From assembly GCF_014646755.1 (NCBI RefSeq), contig NZ_BMNW01000009.1, positions 159,157-223,156 on the forward strand: a stretch of 64,000 nt of DNA, written 5' to 3'. The position numbers were made by a program, and so were the translations under genes. Source of the stretch: Pseudomonas asuensis (lineage in GTDB: Bacteria; Pseudomonadota; Gammaproteobacteria; Pseudomonadales; Pseudomonadaceae). Every line of letters starts with the position of its first letter. Position 1 is the first letter of the stretch. The notes beneath the pieces were generated by a model, which was not told where the DNA came from, ran no database searches, and saw only the letters and a program-made list of their open reading frames with translations. Positions 54,982 through 63,600 of this stretch are shown one piece after another.

Positions 54982-55298
54982 TGCCTGATCATGCTGAGCT
55001 CACTGAGCCGCGTTTTAGCCCGTATGTGAAACCGGTGGGAGATAGCCATACAGAGTAAGTAGCGTTTGAAAGTGATGAAATCGAGCTCGTGCCGCATTTC
55101 GCGAATAAGCTGGGCAATCATCCCTCGACTGGTTGCGATGTGCGAAATGATATGCCAGCGCGATGAGCCGGGTTTGAACCGTGCCGTGCTCATAGAGACG
55201 GAGCCGAACACTTCCATCTTCGTGTCCATAGCTCCATAGGAAGGGAACAAATACCTAAGCGAGCTGAGAATGCGTTGAGTAATTGGCGTTGCGTACAC
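54930..55298 (-). CDS. Hypothetical protein after the integrase
   Basis: 122 codons from GTG 55298, eight bases after a perfect AAGGAGG site. The sequence YATPITQRILSSLRYLFPSY, FGSVSMSTARFKPGSSRWHI and MIAQLIREMRHELDFITFKR is basic and plausible. A competing ATG two bases upstream in another frame would give only 36 codons. It overlaps the end of the umuC remnant on the opposite strand. No family recognised. Confidence 0.35.
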   Translation of the reverse strand: MYATPITQRILSSLRYLFPSYGAMDTKMEVFGSVSMSTARFKPGSSRWHIISHIATSRGMIAQLIREMRHELDFITFKRYLLCMAISHRFHIRAKTRLSELSMIRHYLHCTSQSRSIRVVKL

Positions 55299-55430
55299 AT
55301 GGAGAACCTCCTTGTTATCCAGGCGAGGCACTCTAAAGACGGGAAGGGTGGCGGTAGCGAGAGATGTGACACAAGCGTTTTAGGCAGACGCAGCAACCAG
55401 TTTCTAGCTCTTAGGCGGACGCCGTCAAAG

Positions 55431-56861
55431 CTAGCTTTGTCGTTGGTGCTCAAGGCTAGAAGAGCACTGACGCAAAGATGTAATGCCCAATATGGTTTCG
55501 ATGCGTTTTCCAAGCAGTCCCCATGCCTCGGTTTTCTCTTTCGCGTAGTCGTGGTGCAAGTAGTGCCGACGCACCTTGGATCCGCTTAGCAAGTGGTTCT
55601 GGCAGCGGTCGATGATTTCCAAGGTAACACCGAGCTCCTGCATCATTGTCGAGCCAGTGCGCCGCAGATCGTGCGGTGTCCACTCTCCTTTAGACCCTTT
55701 GCTCAGTACGAGCGAGTCATCATGGTGGCGTCCGGTAAGGGGTTTGCTGCGATTCTTGAAGCGGCACTGTCTGTCGCCGATTAGCTTGCTGACCGTTTTG
55801 GTATCTACATGGCTTTCGTTGGTTTTGCTAGGGAAGCAGAACGGGGTGTGCCCTGTTTCGTTTTTCAGCAGCTTGAACTGATTAAGTGCGAAGTCTGATA
55901 GGAATACGTGGTGATCTTGGCGTTTGCCTTTATGCCCCTTGGTAGCCTCGGCGGGGATGAACCAGGTGCCTTTCTTCAGGTCCAGGTAGCGCCACTCGGC
56001 CTTAAGCAGCTCGCCGATACGACAGAGGGTGCTCAGGCATATCCACAGAGCGCACTGGACTCGCGTGTTGACCGGGCGAATGCCGGAATACTTCTGGCCA
56101 GCGGGAAGGTCCTCGTAGTCTTTCTCCAGGCGTTCGAGGATGTCACGCAGCTCGCGAATTTCGTCGGGGGAGAGCAGGCGGTCGCGTTGTTCTTCATAAT
56201 CGTGATCGAGCAGCTTGCTGACATCTATAAGGTCGGCTGGATTGCCGTCAGTCATCAGGCCTCGCCAGGGTTTGCGTTTCTCACCCCAGCGCAGCATCTG
56301 GCCAATGTCGTTGTTGCGGATAACGACGGTGCGGTTCAGGCCACGGGCTTTGACTGAGCGCAGCACTGCGAGCAGATCCTTTTCGGTCAGGTTGCGCAGT
56401 GGTTTCTGGCCAATCAGCGGTAGGACATCTTTCTTGAAGCTGCGGATCAGTTCGGCATTGCCATCCTGGCGGGAGACGCCGTCGCGAGTCCATTCGTCGA
56501 AGAGGTCCGCCACCGTCTTGTTTTCGGCCGCTTGGCGTTCGGCTTCGGCGATGGTCGCTGCGACTGCAGCTTGAGCTTCGATCCTGGCAGCTTTGCGGGC
56601 AGCGGTTGGATCGATGCCTTTTGCGGCCGTCGCTCTAACCTCATCACGTTCGGCACGAATCTGAGCAAGAGACTTCTTTGGCCAGCTGCCCAGGCTTTGA
56701 TCGCGTTTCAGTCCGTCTTGTTTGAATTCGTAACGAAACTGCACTGTTACACCACGGACGCCTGCGCGAACCCTGGCAACCAGGCCGCCGTCCTCCCGAA
56801 GGATTCTGCCGTCATCGGCAGAAGTAAGGGCGTCTAGCTGCTTCGCCGTTAACTTCGCCAC
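55431..56861 (-). CDS. P4-type tyrosine-recombinase integrase (element 1)
   Basis: 476 residues. An N-terminal DUF4102 arm-binding domain (LTSADDGRILREDGGLVARV) is followed by a core-binding domain (ESTGADLFDEWTRDG-like VADLFDEWTRDGVSRQDGN) and the catalytic domain: Arg in CRIGELLKAEW, HDLRRTGSTMMQELGV, His in CQNHLLSGSK and the nucleophile Tyr in RHYLHHDY. All catalytic residues look present. The start lies 188 bases from the att copy at 57049, so it is the integrase of the element between attL 14598 and that site. The gene is probably intact. Confidence 0.92.
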   Translation of the reverse strand: MAKLTAKQLDALTSADDGRILREDGGLVARVRAGVRGVTVQFRYEFKQDGLKRDQSLGSWPKKSLAQIRAERDEVRATAAKGIDPTAARKAARIEAQAAVAATIAEAERQAAENKTVADLFDEWTRDGVSRQDGNAELIRSFKKDVLPLIGQKPLRNLTEKDLLAVLRSVKARGLNRTVVIRNNDIGQMLRWGEKRKPWRGLMTDGNPADLIDVSKLLDHDYEEQRDRLLSPDEIRELRDILERLEKDYEDLPAGQKYSGIRPVNTRVQCALWICLSTLCRIGELLKAEWRYLDLKKGTWFIPAEATKGHKGKRQDHHVFLSDFALNQFKLLKNETGHTPFCFPSKTNESHVDTKTVSKLIGDRQCRFKNRSKPLTGRHHDDSLVLSKGSKGEWTPHDLRRTGSTMMQELGVTLEIIDRCQNHLLSGSKVRRHYLHHDYAKEKTEAWGLLGKRIETILGITSLRQCSSSLEHQRQS

Positions 56862-56892
56862 TCTCTACCCCTTGCCTGATTCGGTTGCCTTA

Positions 56893-56921
56893 GAATTTTA
56901 CCCCACTTTTACCCCACCGAA
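56893..56921 (+). repeat. Right subterminal repeat of element 1
   Basis: GAATTTTACCCCAC followed by TTTTACCCCACCGAAT. The same orientation and nearly the same sequence as 14717-14747. It lies 32 bases upstream of the integrase start, so it could serve as an arm site and as an integrase operator. Confidence 0.6.
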
Positions 56922-57048
56922 TCGCTTGACTGGTGGTGGATAGCACTGGACGCTATGGGACAACAGAATAGCCTGTAAGTCCCGTATTTGCTAGGATTCG
57001 TGAGTCCATAAGAGTCCATGTTGATCTACAGTAATTCACCAAAAAAGC

Positions 57049-57096
57049 GCATGGGGTGCAAGGGGTCGAGTGTTCGAATCACTCCGTCCCGACCAA
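57049..57096 (+). repeat. attachment site 2, exact 48-bp copy of the tRNA-Pro 3' end
   Basis: Identical to 14598-14645 over 48 bases. The upstream half of the tRNA is missing (AAAAAAGC precedes instead of the D arm), so it is not a functional tRNA. It is the right end of element 1 and at the same time the left end of element 2. Confidence 0.95.
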
Positions 57097-57112
57097 CAGA
57101 TTCAATGCTTAG

Positions 57113-57141
57113 AGCCTAGTGTAGCCGCACTAGGCTTTTTC
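57113..57141 (+). terminator. Terminator-like hairpin beside attachment site 2
   Basis: AGCCTAGTG (57113-57121) with CACTAGGCT (57128-57136) then TTTTT. A related hairpin follows the third att copy at 63160. Confidence 0.75.
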
Positions 57142-57168
57142 ATTTGTAGGGAGTTTTTCGGGACTTCC

Positions 57169-58314
57169 TCATCCAGACCTCCTTCTTAGTACCGTCAAAG
57201 CTGGCCCACGTGAGTCAGTTGCCGACACCTTGTTAGCCACTTCCATCAAATGTCCAAGCTCTACAGATGAGTAGTGACTTGTGATGCTTCCGTTCTTGTG
57301 ACCCAATAACACCTTCCGGTCTTCTTCTGTTACGCCTGCTGCTCGAAGTCGTCTGCCAAACGTATGCTTCAAGTCATGGATCCGTATCGATAGAAACCCT
57401 GGGTGAGCGGGTCGCAAGTTCTTTTCCTGCCAGATCTTGGCAGCCCTGACGCGTGCCTTCTTCCAGGCCGAGTCGTTCATTCGATGAATTGCGGTGCCGT
57501 TGTAAGGAAATACCCATTCCTTGCTCAGGCCACGCTGCTTGTCGATGATCGACTTGGCTACGCTATTTAGGATGACCAGGCGCTCGTCTCCATTCTTCAC
57601 TCCTGCCTTTTCATGCCTCCCTCCAAAGTTTGCTGGAATTAGGAACACGCTCGTTCCCAGTTCCGGCACCGCAATCTCCCAATCCCACCTTAGCTTGCAA
57701 ACCTCCTGTTCCCGACATCCCGTATTCACCTTGAATAACGCCATCGTCTGAAGATGCGCCGGAAGCTCTGCGAACAGAATCGACTGTTCTTCCCATGACA
57801 TGGGGTAGGGCTTCCGGCTGGTCTTCTCGTCCATCATCGTGATCATGGGTACCGTATCCAGCCAGGGCCTCATCTCATCATCCCGCCACTTCCGAGCGCA
57901 CAGGTTCAAAACCCGTACTACCCGCTGCAGGGCGATGTTGATTGTCCGGTTCGACACAGGCGGCTTTACCTTTCCACTCTCCAGCACGGTCAACTTCTGC
58001 TTATCCTTGATGAAAGGAGCAAGTGTCGTGTCGTTGATATGGGTAACGGGGAGGTATCCGATATAGGGGTCAAGCTGTTCTAGGTAGGTGGCTGATAGGC
58101 TTATGGATGGTTGATCCTTGAACTCGACTAAGAAGCGTGTTGCTGCATCCCGCCAAGTTCGTACCCTTCGTACTCCGTAGATCTTCTCCTGCCTTAACTG
58201 CTCAAGCCGGTGGATCAGGTATTGCTCGGCTTCCTGCCTTTCGCTTGTTCCAGTGCTTTCCTGAATTCGTATAAGGGCAATAGCTCTGAAGCGATCCGCT
58301 GTAATGTTAACTCT
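57169..58314 (-). CDS. Tyrosine-recombinase integrase (element 2), start codon unclear
   Basis: From the stop at 57169 the frame is open to a TAA at 58315-58317. The catalytic domain is complete: SWEEQSILFAELPAHLQTMA, Arg in NTGCREQEVCKLRWDWE, RIHDLKHTFGRRLRAAGV, LLGHKNGSITSHYS with the Tyr, ending RGPALTVLRRRSG. The N-terminal domain has ESTGTSERQEAEQYLIHRLE and KIYGVRRVRTWRDAATRFLV. No ATG precedes the conserved part; a TTG at 57993 or an ATT near 58305 would be needed. So the gene may be truncated at its 5' end and inactive. Confidence 0.75.
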   Translation of the reverse strand, partial: RVNITADRFRAIALIRIQESTGTSERQEAEQYLIHRLEQLRQEKIYGVRRVRTWRDAATRFLVEFKDQPSISLSATYLEQLDPYIGYLPVTHINDTTLAPFIKDKQKLTVLESGKVKPPVSNRTINIALQRVVRVLNLCARKWRDDEMRPWLDTVPMITMMDEKTSRKPYPMSWEEQSILFAELPAHLQTMALFKVNTGCREQEVCKLRWDWEIAVPELGTSVFLIPANFGGRHEKAGVKNGDERLVILNSVAKSIIDKQRGLSKEWVFPYNGTAIHRMNDSAWKKARVRAAKIWQEKNLRPAHPGFLSIRIHDLKHTFGRRLRAAGVTEEDRKVLLGHKNGSITSHYSSVELGHLMEVANKVSATDSRGPALTVLRRRSG

Positions 58315-58411
58315 TTAGATGGCAGTAGAGCTTACGTAACGGGCGCAGCGGCCAACAGCGCTGTTCATGTAACGATTGAGTACTCATCGAAAATATTCGG
58401 AGCATGGTAAA

Positions 58412-58450
58412 CATGACGGGCTTCTCGGTACTAGTGAGAAGCCCGTCATG
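58412..58450. repeat. Perfect 15-bp inverted repeat upstream of the integrase
   Basis: CATGACGGGCTTCTC and GAGAAGCCCGTCATG with a 9-base loop. No T tract follows on either strand, so a protein-binding site, a recombination relic or a weak terminator are all possible. Confidence 0.7.
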
Positions 58451-58530
58451 CGTCAACTTGATTTTGCATGACTGCCGCTTTCGTCTACCATCTCGCCTGT
58501 CTCAGCATATTGACATCCGAGTAGTAGAAA

Positions 58531-60357
58531 TTGACATCCCTCAAGAAAGAAACGGAATTCAGAAAGGCTCTCGATCAGGTAAGCAAAAGTCGGAAAACGC
58601 TTCTTATCACTGCGATTCTCCTTGTAATTGGCTTGTTTGCCATTCAGATATATAAATCACAAGCTGGCAGATTCATGCCAGCAATTCATGCCGATTGGTC
58701 ATCGCACGCATCTACTACTCACGCTATATACGTAAATGATGACTTCTCTAGCGAGAACATTAAGCAAACTTTAGGAGAGTTTGCATACTACCCCCGCCTG
58801 ACATACCAGTTATCCGCTTGGATTGCGAAGATTTCAGGTATAAGCGATCTACAGGGGCTTACCCTTATTGCGCTGCTCTCAGTGATTCTGGCTAGTGTAT
58901 TTTTCAGCCTGAGATATTGTCTGGTTATGACTGGGCGAGAGGTATCGTTTACAACCAAAGTGATAGTTTTGCTAGGGCTTCTGTTTAGCTCTGTATATCT
59001 GTGTTTTGGTTTTAAAGATCTAATCGTCTCAAATTCCTTTATTTCGCAAATAGCTTCCCTGGGAGTTGCCCAGGTACTGATCTATAAAGCACAGTCGAGA
59101 TATGGTAAGTGGCACCTGCTTGCCATGATGGCTGTGTCTGCCGTTATTCTCTCCCTGATTCATATGGTCGGCTTTATATGGTGCATGGCCACTTTAGCTT
59201 GTATGGCTATTGGGCTGCCTTCTGAGAAACTTACGACCCGTCTATTGTTGGCGGCTGCAGGGGCAGTCATTACTTTTGCAGTCCTTCTTTCATCTGATGG
59301 CTTAATGGCAGCTCTCCGGATCACAGGAACCGGCGGAGCGCTGGTGGCACGCGGAGTAAATTTCGCTAACGTTGACGCAATAGTAAACGTGCCAATCGGG
59401 ATTTTTTTGCTAATGGCGGCATTATTTGTTGTCCAATTCTTGGGTAAGAAGATCGATTTCAAGCAGACTGTTTGGCACGGAGCAGGGTTTATAGCGCTTG
59501 CTCCATTAATTCTGGTGGCCGCCTATACCGCTCATGTCAAAGGCGGTAATTGGTATCCAGTTGCAAAGTGGGTATATACATTCATACCTGAGATGCTTCT
59601 ATTTTTTACCTTAGTAATGAGTAGAGCTAAAAGCTTTATAACCGCAACAAAATCAGTGAATGCCATTATATTGCTGATGCTGTTGACTGCCGTTCAGCAT
59701 CCTTACTTGTCGCCAAAGATAGATCTTACGCAAGCTATTCTCGCAGAAGACGGGCTTAACCAGCCATACGCAGGCCAAATGCTTCCATACCTGAAAGTTG
59801 ATCATCCGGCAATTAACTATTTTATTGCTAGATCTGTTTTAAAGCTTCCGTATGATGAGCCAATCTTCAGCTGGATGAGGAAAGACGGCGTTATAGATGG
59901 TCCAGATTATCTAGTAGCCGATGATTTTAAATCGGTAATACCGGTTATACCTGCCGATACAAGGATTAAGTTTCGATCTGATAAACAGAACAGATCGACC
60001 GCCCAACGAATGACGGATGTTAGCTGGTGGCCTATCGAGCGTGATCACGTATGGGCAAGTAAATCTCCCGCAAACCTTAAGTTTAAGTCTGCTCAAGATC
60101 CAAGGAGTCTAATTATTTTCCTTGTTCCTTATCTGCTTGACGGCATTAAAGATCGAAGCTTCGAAGTCTACATGAACGATGTGAAGCTACCTGATATATA
60201 TGCAGATCGTATGGACTGGTCTAATCCTGTAGAGTACAAAGTTGATATCCCTGCCGAAGCAATAAGGGATGATAAGCAGGTCCATATTTAGTTCAAGTGG
60301 AAGCAGGAGAATCAGGCCGACCTGGGCCTGGCATTAATGAGCATTAGGTATCTTTAA
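58531..60357 (+). CDS. Polytopic membrane protein, GT-C-like glycosyltransferase candidate, with a late in-frame TAG
   Basis: TTG 58531 is the only start near the beginning; an in-frame TAG TAG lies just before, so the true start may be lost. About ten hydrophobic segments follow an acidic periplasmic loop (HADWSSHASTTHAIYVNDDF ... FAYYPRLTYQLSAWI), the layout of GT-C enzymes. After codon 586 a TAG (60289-60291) interrupts, and the same frame continues as FKWKQENQADLGLALMSIRY to TAA 60355-60357. Length would be 608. It may modify O-antigen or another surface glycan with its neighbours. A premature stop of this kind would remove the last 22 residues. Confidence 0.6.
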
Positions 60358-60366
60358 GGAATAGCA

Positions 60367-60712
60367 ATGCGCTACCTATGGATCTTTTGTGCGGCAGCGC
60401 TTGCAGGATGCGCAAGCGAAGAGAGGATTGAGAAGCGCCCGCCTTCTATGGATGCTATATCAGGGAAGACGCTAGAAGCCTATATGCAGTGCGTGGTGCC
60501 TGAGCTGAAAGACTCCAGGAGCAAAAGTTGAGGTGATAGGGAATGTTGATCACAAGAAGATCGTTGTGCCTCAGTTCGTCTCACCCATGACGGCAGCGGT
60601 GATATTCGTTGACCGGACGTCACGCGGAGTTTCGATCAGCATTCACGAGCGGTCCGCTAACAATCCGGTCCGCCCGAAAGATATTCTGGCTGCAGCTAAG
60701 AAGTGCATCTAG
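60367..60712 (+). pseudogene. Small lipoprotein gene with a one-base frameshift
   Basis: MRYLWIFCAAALAGCASEER has a lipobox (LAGC, Cys at residue 15). The frame ends after about 54 codons (QCVVPELKDSRSKS). Skipping one base at GACTCC gives DPGAKVEVIGNVDHKKIVVP, then MTAAVIFVDRTSRGVSISIH and KDILAAAKKCI with a stop at 60710-60712. So a one-base insertion breaks a ~115-residue lipoprotein. A terminator follows. It starts nine bases after the membrane-protein frame, so they form an operon. Confidence 0.65.
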
Positions 60713-60721
60713 AGTCGCCGT

Positions 60722-60747
60722 AAAGTCTCTTCCTTGAGACTTTTTTG
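60722..60747 (+). terminator. Rho-independent terminator after the lipoprotein gene
   Basis: AAGTCTC and GAGACTT with a six-base loop, then TTTTG. It lies between two convergent genes. Confidence 0.8.
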
Positions 60748-60748
60748 T

Positions 60749-62035
60749 TTAGGCTACGCTTATATGAACAGGATGGGTTTTCAGGCCTGAGTCCTCAAGC
60801 CACTGCACGCCTTCCTGAACTGCAGTCACCTGTAGTTGGTATTCACCGGGATCAGAAGGAGCGTCAACCGTTAATGTCTGAATGACAAAGTCGCCTGCAC
60901 TGATGCAGGAACGGCACAGCTTGGTACGCACTCCGTCCAAAACAACCTTATTTCCCTCATTATCAAGCCAGTGATAGGAAAGGTTGATTGGATATTCACC
61001 ATCACCATTCCATGCATCATTGGAGGCGTTCTGCACATAAACTTCTAGCTGGAAGCTACTACTAGCTGAGACTTCTGCAGCATATTCCTTGATGGTTATA
61101 TCCCCAATGCCAGAGACCCTATTCAAATAGGCATTTGATATTAGTCGCGGATTTCTCCAGCCCTGTACGCCATCGACAAGGACATTCGGCTTCTCTCCAA
61201 CCTGTAAGACTGCAGGCCTTTCTATCTCTAAAACCCAGCCATTCTGAATAAAATGGTCAAAAAGGCTTCCTTCGATTTGACGTGAATGAGTTCCAATCAT
61301 GACGTAGGCAACCTTTTCATTCATGAAAGAGATTGCCTTTGCAACCAAATCAAGCTCGCCGCCCTGAATATCTATATGGAGAAGGTCGATTCGATCTATG
61401 TGCTGAGCTTCTTGCTCAAGAGACTTTTGGGGTAAAAGTTCATACTTTCCTGAAGCAACAAGCTCATTTGCTTCCTCTTCAGTCTTATCAAATATAGGCT
61501 CACAGCCCCAAGATGTGCCTGCTCTTTCTTGCTTAGGAAATAATGCAAAACCACTACTAGCTGCTGCTATACCCCATTCGACCTTCGACTGGGTTTTATC
61601 AAATCCATTTTTCTCAAGGCATTCCTTGGCGAAAGCTACATGGCCCTCATCGCCCTCTATTCCATATAAGCTACACTCAAGGCCAGCACGTCGCGCCACT
61701 ACGCCAGATATATTCATCCAGCATCCCCAGCCGCATCCCAGCTCGAACATAGTGAATTTCGGGCCTGGGGCCAGCTCAATTGCCCTGAAAACTGCTCCAA
61801 ACTCAGCAAGGTCAGAATGCCAGTTGGCAGGGATCGGAAGTGCTTCTACTGTTCCTTCTCTTCCGGCCAGAATCTCAGGAAGGTACTTTGGGTTTATCAA
61901 TACGCCGAACGCATTAGTAAGCCATTCTTCGGTAGGTTGCTGCTCCGATACTGCATGCTTTTCGACTAAGCTTAAGGCGTCGAACGATGCGTTGTAAAAG
62001 TAGAACTTTTCGTATTCTGCAGGCTTGCTATGCAT
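60749..62035 (-). CDS. FkbM-type methyltransferase with C-terminal Wzt-like carbohydrate-binding domain
   Basis: 428 residues from ATG 62035 (MHSKPAEYEKFYFYNASFDA) with a CAGGGAG ribosome site; a TTG seven codons earlier is less likely. The SAM-binding region is MFELGCGWGCWMNISGVVAR with ECSLYGIEGDEGHVAFAKEC and the FkbM-type DLLHIDIQGGELDLVAKAIS. The last 110 residues (SSFQLEVYVQNASNDAWNGD, INLSYHWLDNEGNKVVLDG, GEYQLQVTAVQEGVQWLEDS) look like the beta-sandwich of the Wzt C-terminal domain that reads O-antigen ends. It probably methylates a surface polysaccharide end group. Confidence 0.82.
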   Translation of the reverse strand: MHSKPAEYEKFYFYNASFDALSLVEKHAVSEQQPTEEWLTNAFGVLINPKYLPEILAGREGTVEALPIPANWHSDLAEFGAVFRAIELAPGPKFTMFELGCGWGCWMNISGVVARRAGLECSLYGIEGDEGHVAFAKECLEKNGFDKTQSKVEWGIAAASSGFALFPKQERAGTSWGCEPIFDKTEEEANELVASGKYELLPQKSLEQEAQHIDRIDLLHIDIQGGELDLVAKAISFMNEKVAYVMIGTHSRQIEGSLFDHFIQNGWVLEIERPAVLQVGEKPNVLVDGVQGWRNPRLISNAYLNRVSGIGDITIKEYAAEVSASSSFQLEVYVQNASNDAWNGDGEYPINLSYHWLDNEGNKVVLDGVRTKLCRSCISAGDFVIQTLTVDAPSDPGEYQLQVTAVQEGVQWLEDSGLKTHPVHISVA

Positions 62036-62163
62036 GTGCTCTCCCTGAGATTGCAAGTTGACTTATAGTTGTGAGCTGCAGCTAGGGAAAAGGTATAGCA
62101 GAAGATTTTTACATTAGATGTTGATTTCGCGGAGATACACTGCTCCAGCGTAAAACTGTATAT

Positions 62164-62286
62164 CTAGAACCAGCCGTTCCTCAGGCCCTTGTTGATCAAT
62201 GAGAGGGCCGATAGACCAATGACGGCAGACAGGAGAAGTAGGTTGCGGATCTTCTTGTTCATCTTAAATGCTTGCGTTGTGTCCAT
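62164..62286 (-). CDS. Possible small membrane peptide, 40 residues
   Basis: ATG 62286, MDTTQAFKMNKKIRNLLLLS followed by AVIGLSALSLINKGLRNGWF. One transmembrane helix after a basic start; it could also begin at the second Met (MNKKIRN). It lies 128 bases upstream of the methyltransferase, same strand. Compact, but the composition supports a real gene. Confidence 0.4.
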   Translation of the reverse strand: MDTTQAFKMNKKIRNLLLLSAVIGLSALSLINKGLRNGWF

Positions 62287-62324
62287 GACCAACAAGCAAG
62301 GCGTTTAAGACTTATGACTACATC

Positions 62325-62567
62325 CTAGGGGCCAAGCTTGAAGCCCTGCTTCGTTAATTCCTTCCTCGCCATTGCCACTAACATTTCAACTGATTTCGAA
62401 TTCTGGCAAAGGGAAGAAGGGAGGGTATTCGATTCAAATAGCCGCTGCCCATCTATATCATAAGCGACAAATATCAAAGGACTACCGCTAGTCCTTTGAT
62501 CGAACTCGATCTTGAGTGGCGACAGGCCTTTGATAATAACCTGTTTGGCTTTGCTGCAACTGCTCAT
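62325..62567 (-). CDS. Hypothetical protein, 80 residues
   Basis: MSSCSKAKQVIIKGLSPLKI, then LIFVAYDIDGQRLFESNTLP and MLVAMARKELTKQGFKLGP. The frame is clean and has a plausible small globular character. The cysteine at residue 4 and the short N terminus might be a cut-down lipoprotein signal. No family recognised. Confidence 0.45.
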   Translation of the reverse strand: MSSCSKAKQVIIKGLSPLKIEFDQRTSGSPLIFVAYDIDGQRLFESNTLPSSLCQNSKSVEMLVAMARKELTKQGFKLGP

Positions 62568-63098
62568 TTGTGATCCACTTCACGTAAGTTGGCGGTATAC
62601 AGTTTGCACCACTCATGAGGAATATAAAGGTGGTAGCTGAGCGCCCAGATAACCAGTTGTTGCTGTCAAGACTAATCATTCAGATTTATCTTTGTACTTT
62701 ATGGTCGCCAAATGCGGAGACCTGCCATGAGCCACAACTTATGCTAATAGATCAATGGAAGAACGAGCCGCTATCGAATCGCATAGAGGTGAACCCTATG
62801 TCTTCTATAGGAGCAACGTAGAGCGGTCGTGGGAAGAGGCTAACCCGGGTTGTAGGCGAGAAAGCTGTAAAGAGGGGAAAGTGGAGGGCATGGGCTGATG
62901 AGCAGATTAATGGCCATAGAGCCCGGTCAGTACCAGAACATGCTGAAGAGGTCGCTCAACAGCATTTTGAGTCGGCGCAAGAGTGAGCTGTGTAACTTTT
63001 GAGTGACATTCTCACGCATTTGTTGGCATCTATAGGCATCAGATTGCAGCGAGCGCCCGTAGATACTGCGGTTTGGCTAGGTTTGATACCTCCTGCTG
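62568..63098. other. Right part of element 2 without a supported gene
   Basis: No gene in about 530 bases; the short open frames have no ribosome sites or family signals. It leads directly into the degenerate third att copy. Confidence 0.5.
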
Positions 63099-63145
63099 GC
63101 ATGGGTGCAAGGAGCCGAGCGTTCGAATCACTCCGTCCCGACCAA
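63099..63145 (+). repeat. attachment site 3, degenerate copy of the tRNA-Pro 3' end
   Basis: GCATGGG-TGCAAGGAG, then CCGAGC and GTTCGAATCACTCCGTCCCG followed by ACCAA. One base is missing in the anticodon loop and three differ; the last 25 bases match attL exactly. It is the right end of element 2 and the left end of an older, third insertion. Confidence 0.85.
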
Positions 63146-63159
63146 AGATCAATGCTCAG

Positions 63160-63189
63160 AGCCTACTATGGTCGCGCTAGGCTTTTTTC
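63160..63189 (+). terminator. Terminator-like hairpin beside attachment site 3
   Basis: AGCCTA and TAGGCT outer arms with a partly mismatched centre, then TTTTT. It is the decayed counterpart of 57113-57141. Confidence 0.55.
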
Positions 63190-63214
63190 ATTTTTAGGGG
63201 CGGGCGGCGCATCC

Positions 63215-63600
63215 TTATTCAGACCTCCTTCTTAGCATTGTCAAAGCGGGCCCGCTTGAGTCAGTCGCCGACACTCTGTTTGCCACTTTAATTAAATTCC
63301 CGAGCTTTACAGATGATTAGTGACGTTTGATGCTTCCTTCCTATAAAACCTCCGGTCGTCCTCTATTACGCCTACTACCTTAAGCCGTTCGCCAAGCAAG
63401 TATTTAAGGTCATGCGCACGATTGACCGAAACTTAAGGTAATCACCGGTCTCATATATTTGCTCTCACTTGTCAACTGCTCTAATTTTGATTTTCTTCTA
63501 AGCGCTTTCATTCATGCTAGGTACCACTGTTGGTCCTTTGCCATCTGATACTCCGTAAGGGAATGCCTAGCTCGACTGCAAACCATCCTGACTGTAGATT
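63215..63600 (-). pseudogene. Remnant of an integrase homologous to the element 2 integrase
   Basis: Pieces in broken frames that follow the element 2 integrase: AFPYGVSDGKGP, MNESA then KK and RA, RAHDLKYLLGERLKVVGVIE, DDRRFYRKEASN, and NRVSATDSSGPALTMLRRRS ending with TAA 63215-63217. The equivalent intact text is MNDSAWKK, IRIHDLKHTFGRRLRAAGVT and NKVSATDSRGPALTVLRRRS. Several frame breaks and lost catalytic residues (the His and Tyr box) make it inactive. Confidence 0.85.

Noticed and set aside
57049..57096. Second functional tRNA-Pro
   Set aside because: Only the 3' part is present; the acceptor 5' strand, D arm and half the anticodon stem are missing.
58404..58655. 83-codon plus-strand frame before the membrane-protein gene
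   Set aside because: It begins inside the inverted repeat and conflicts with the frame of the membrane protein; no domain.
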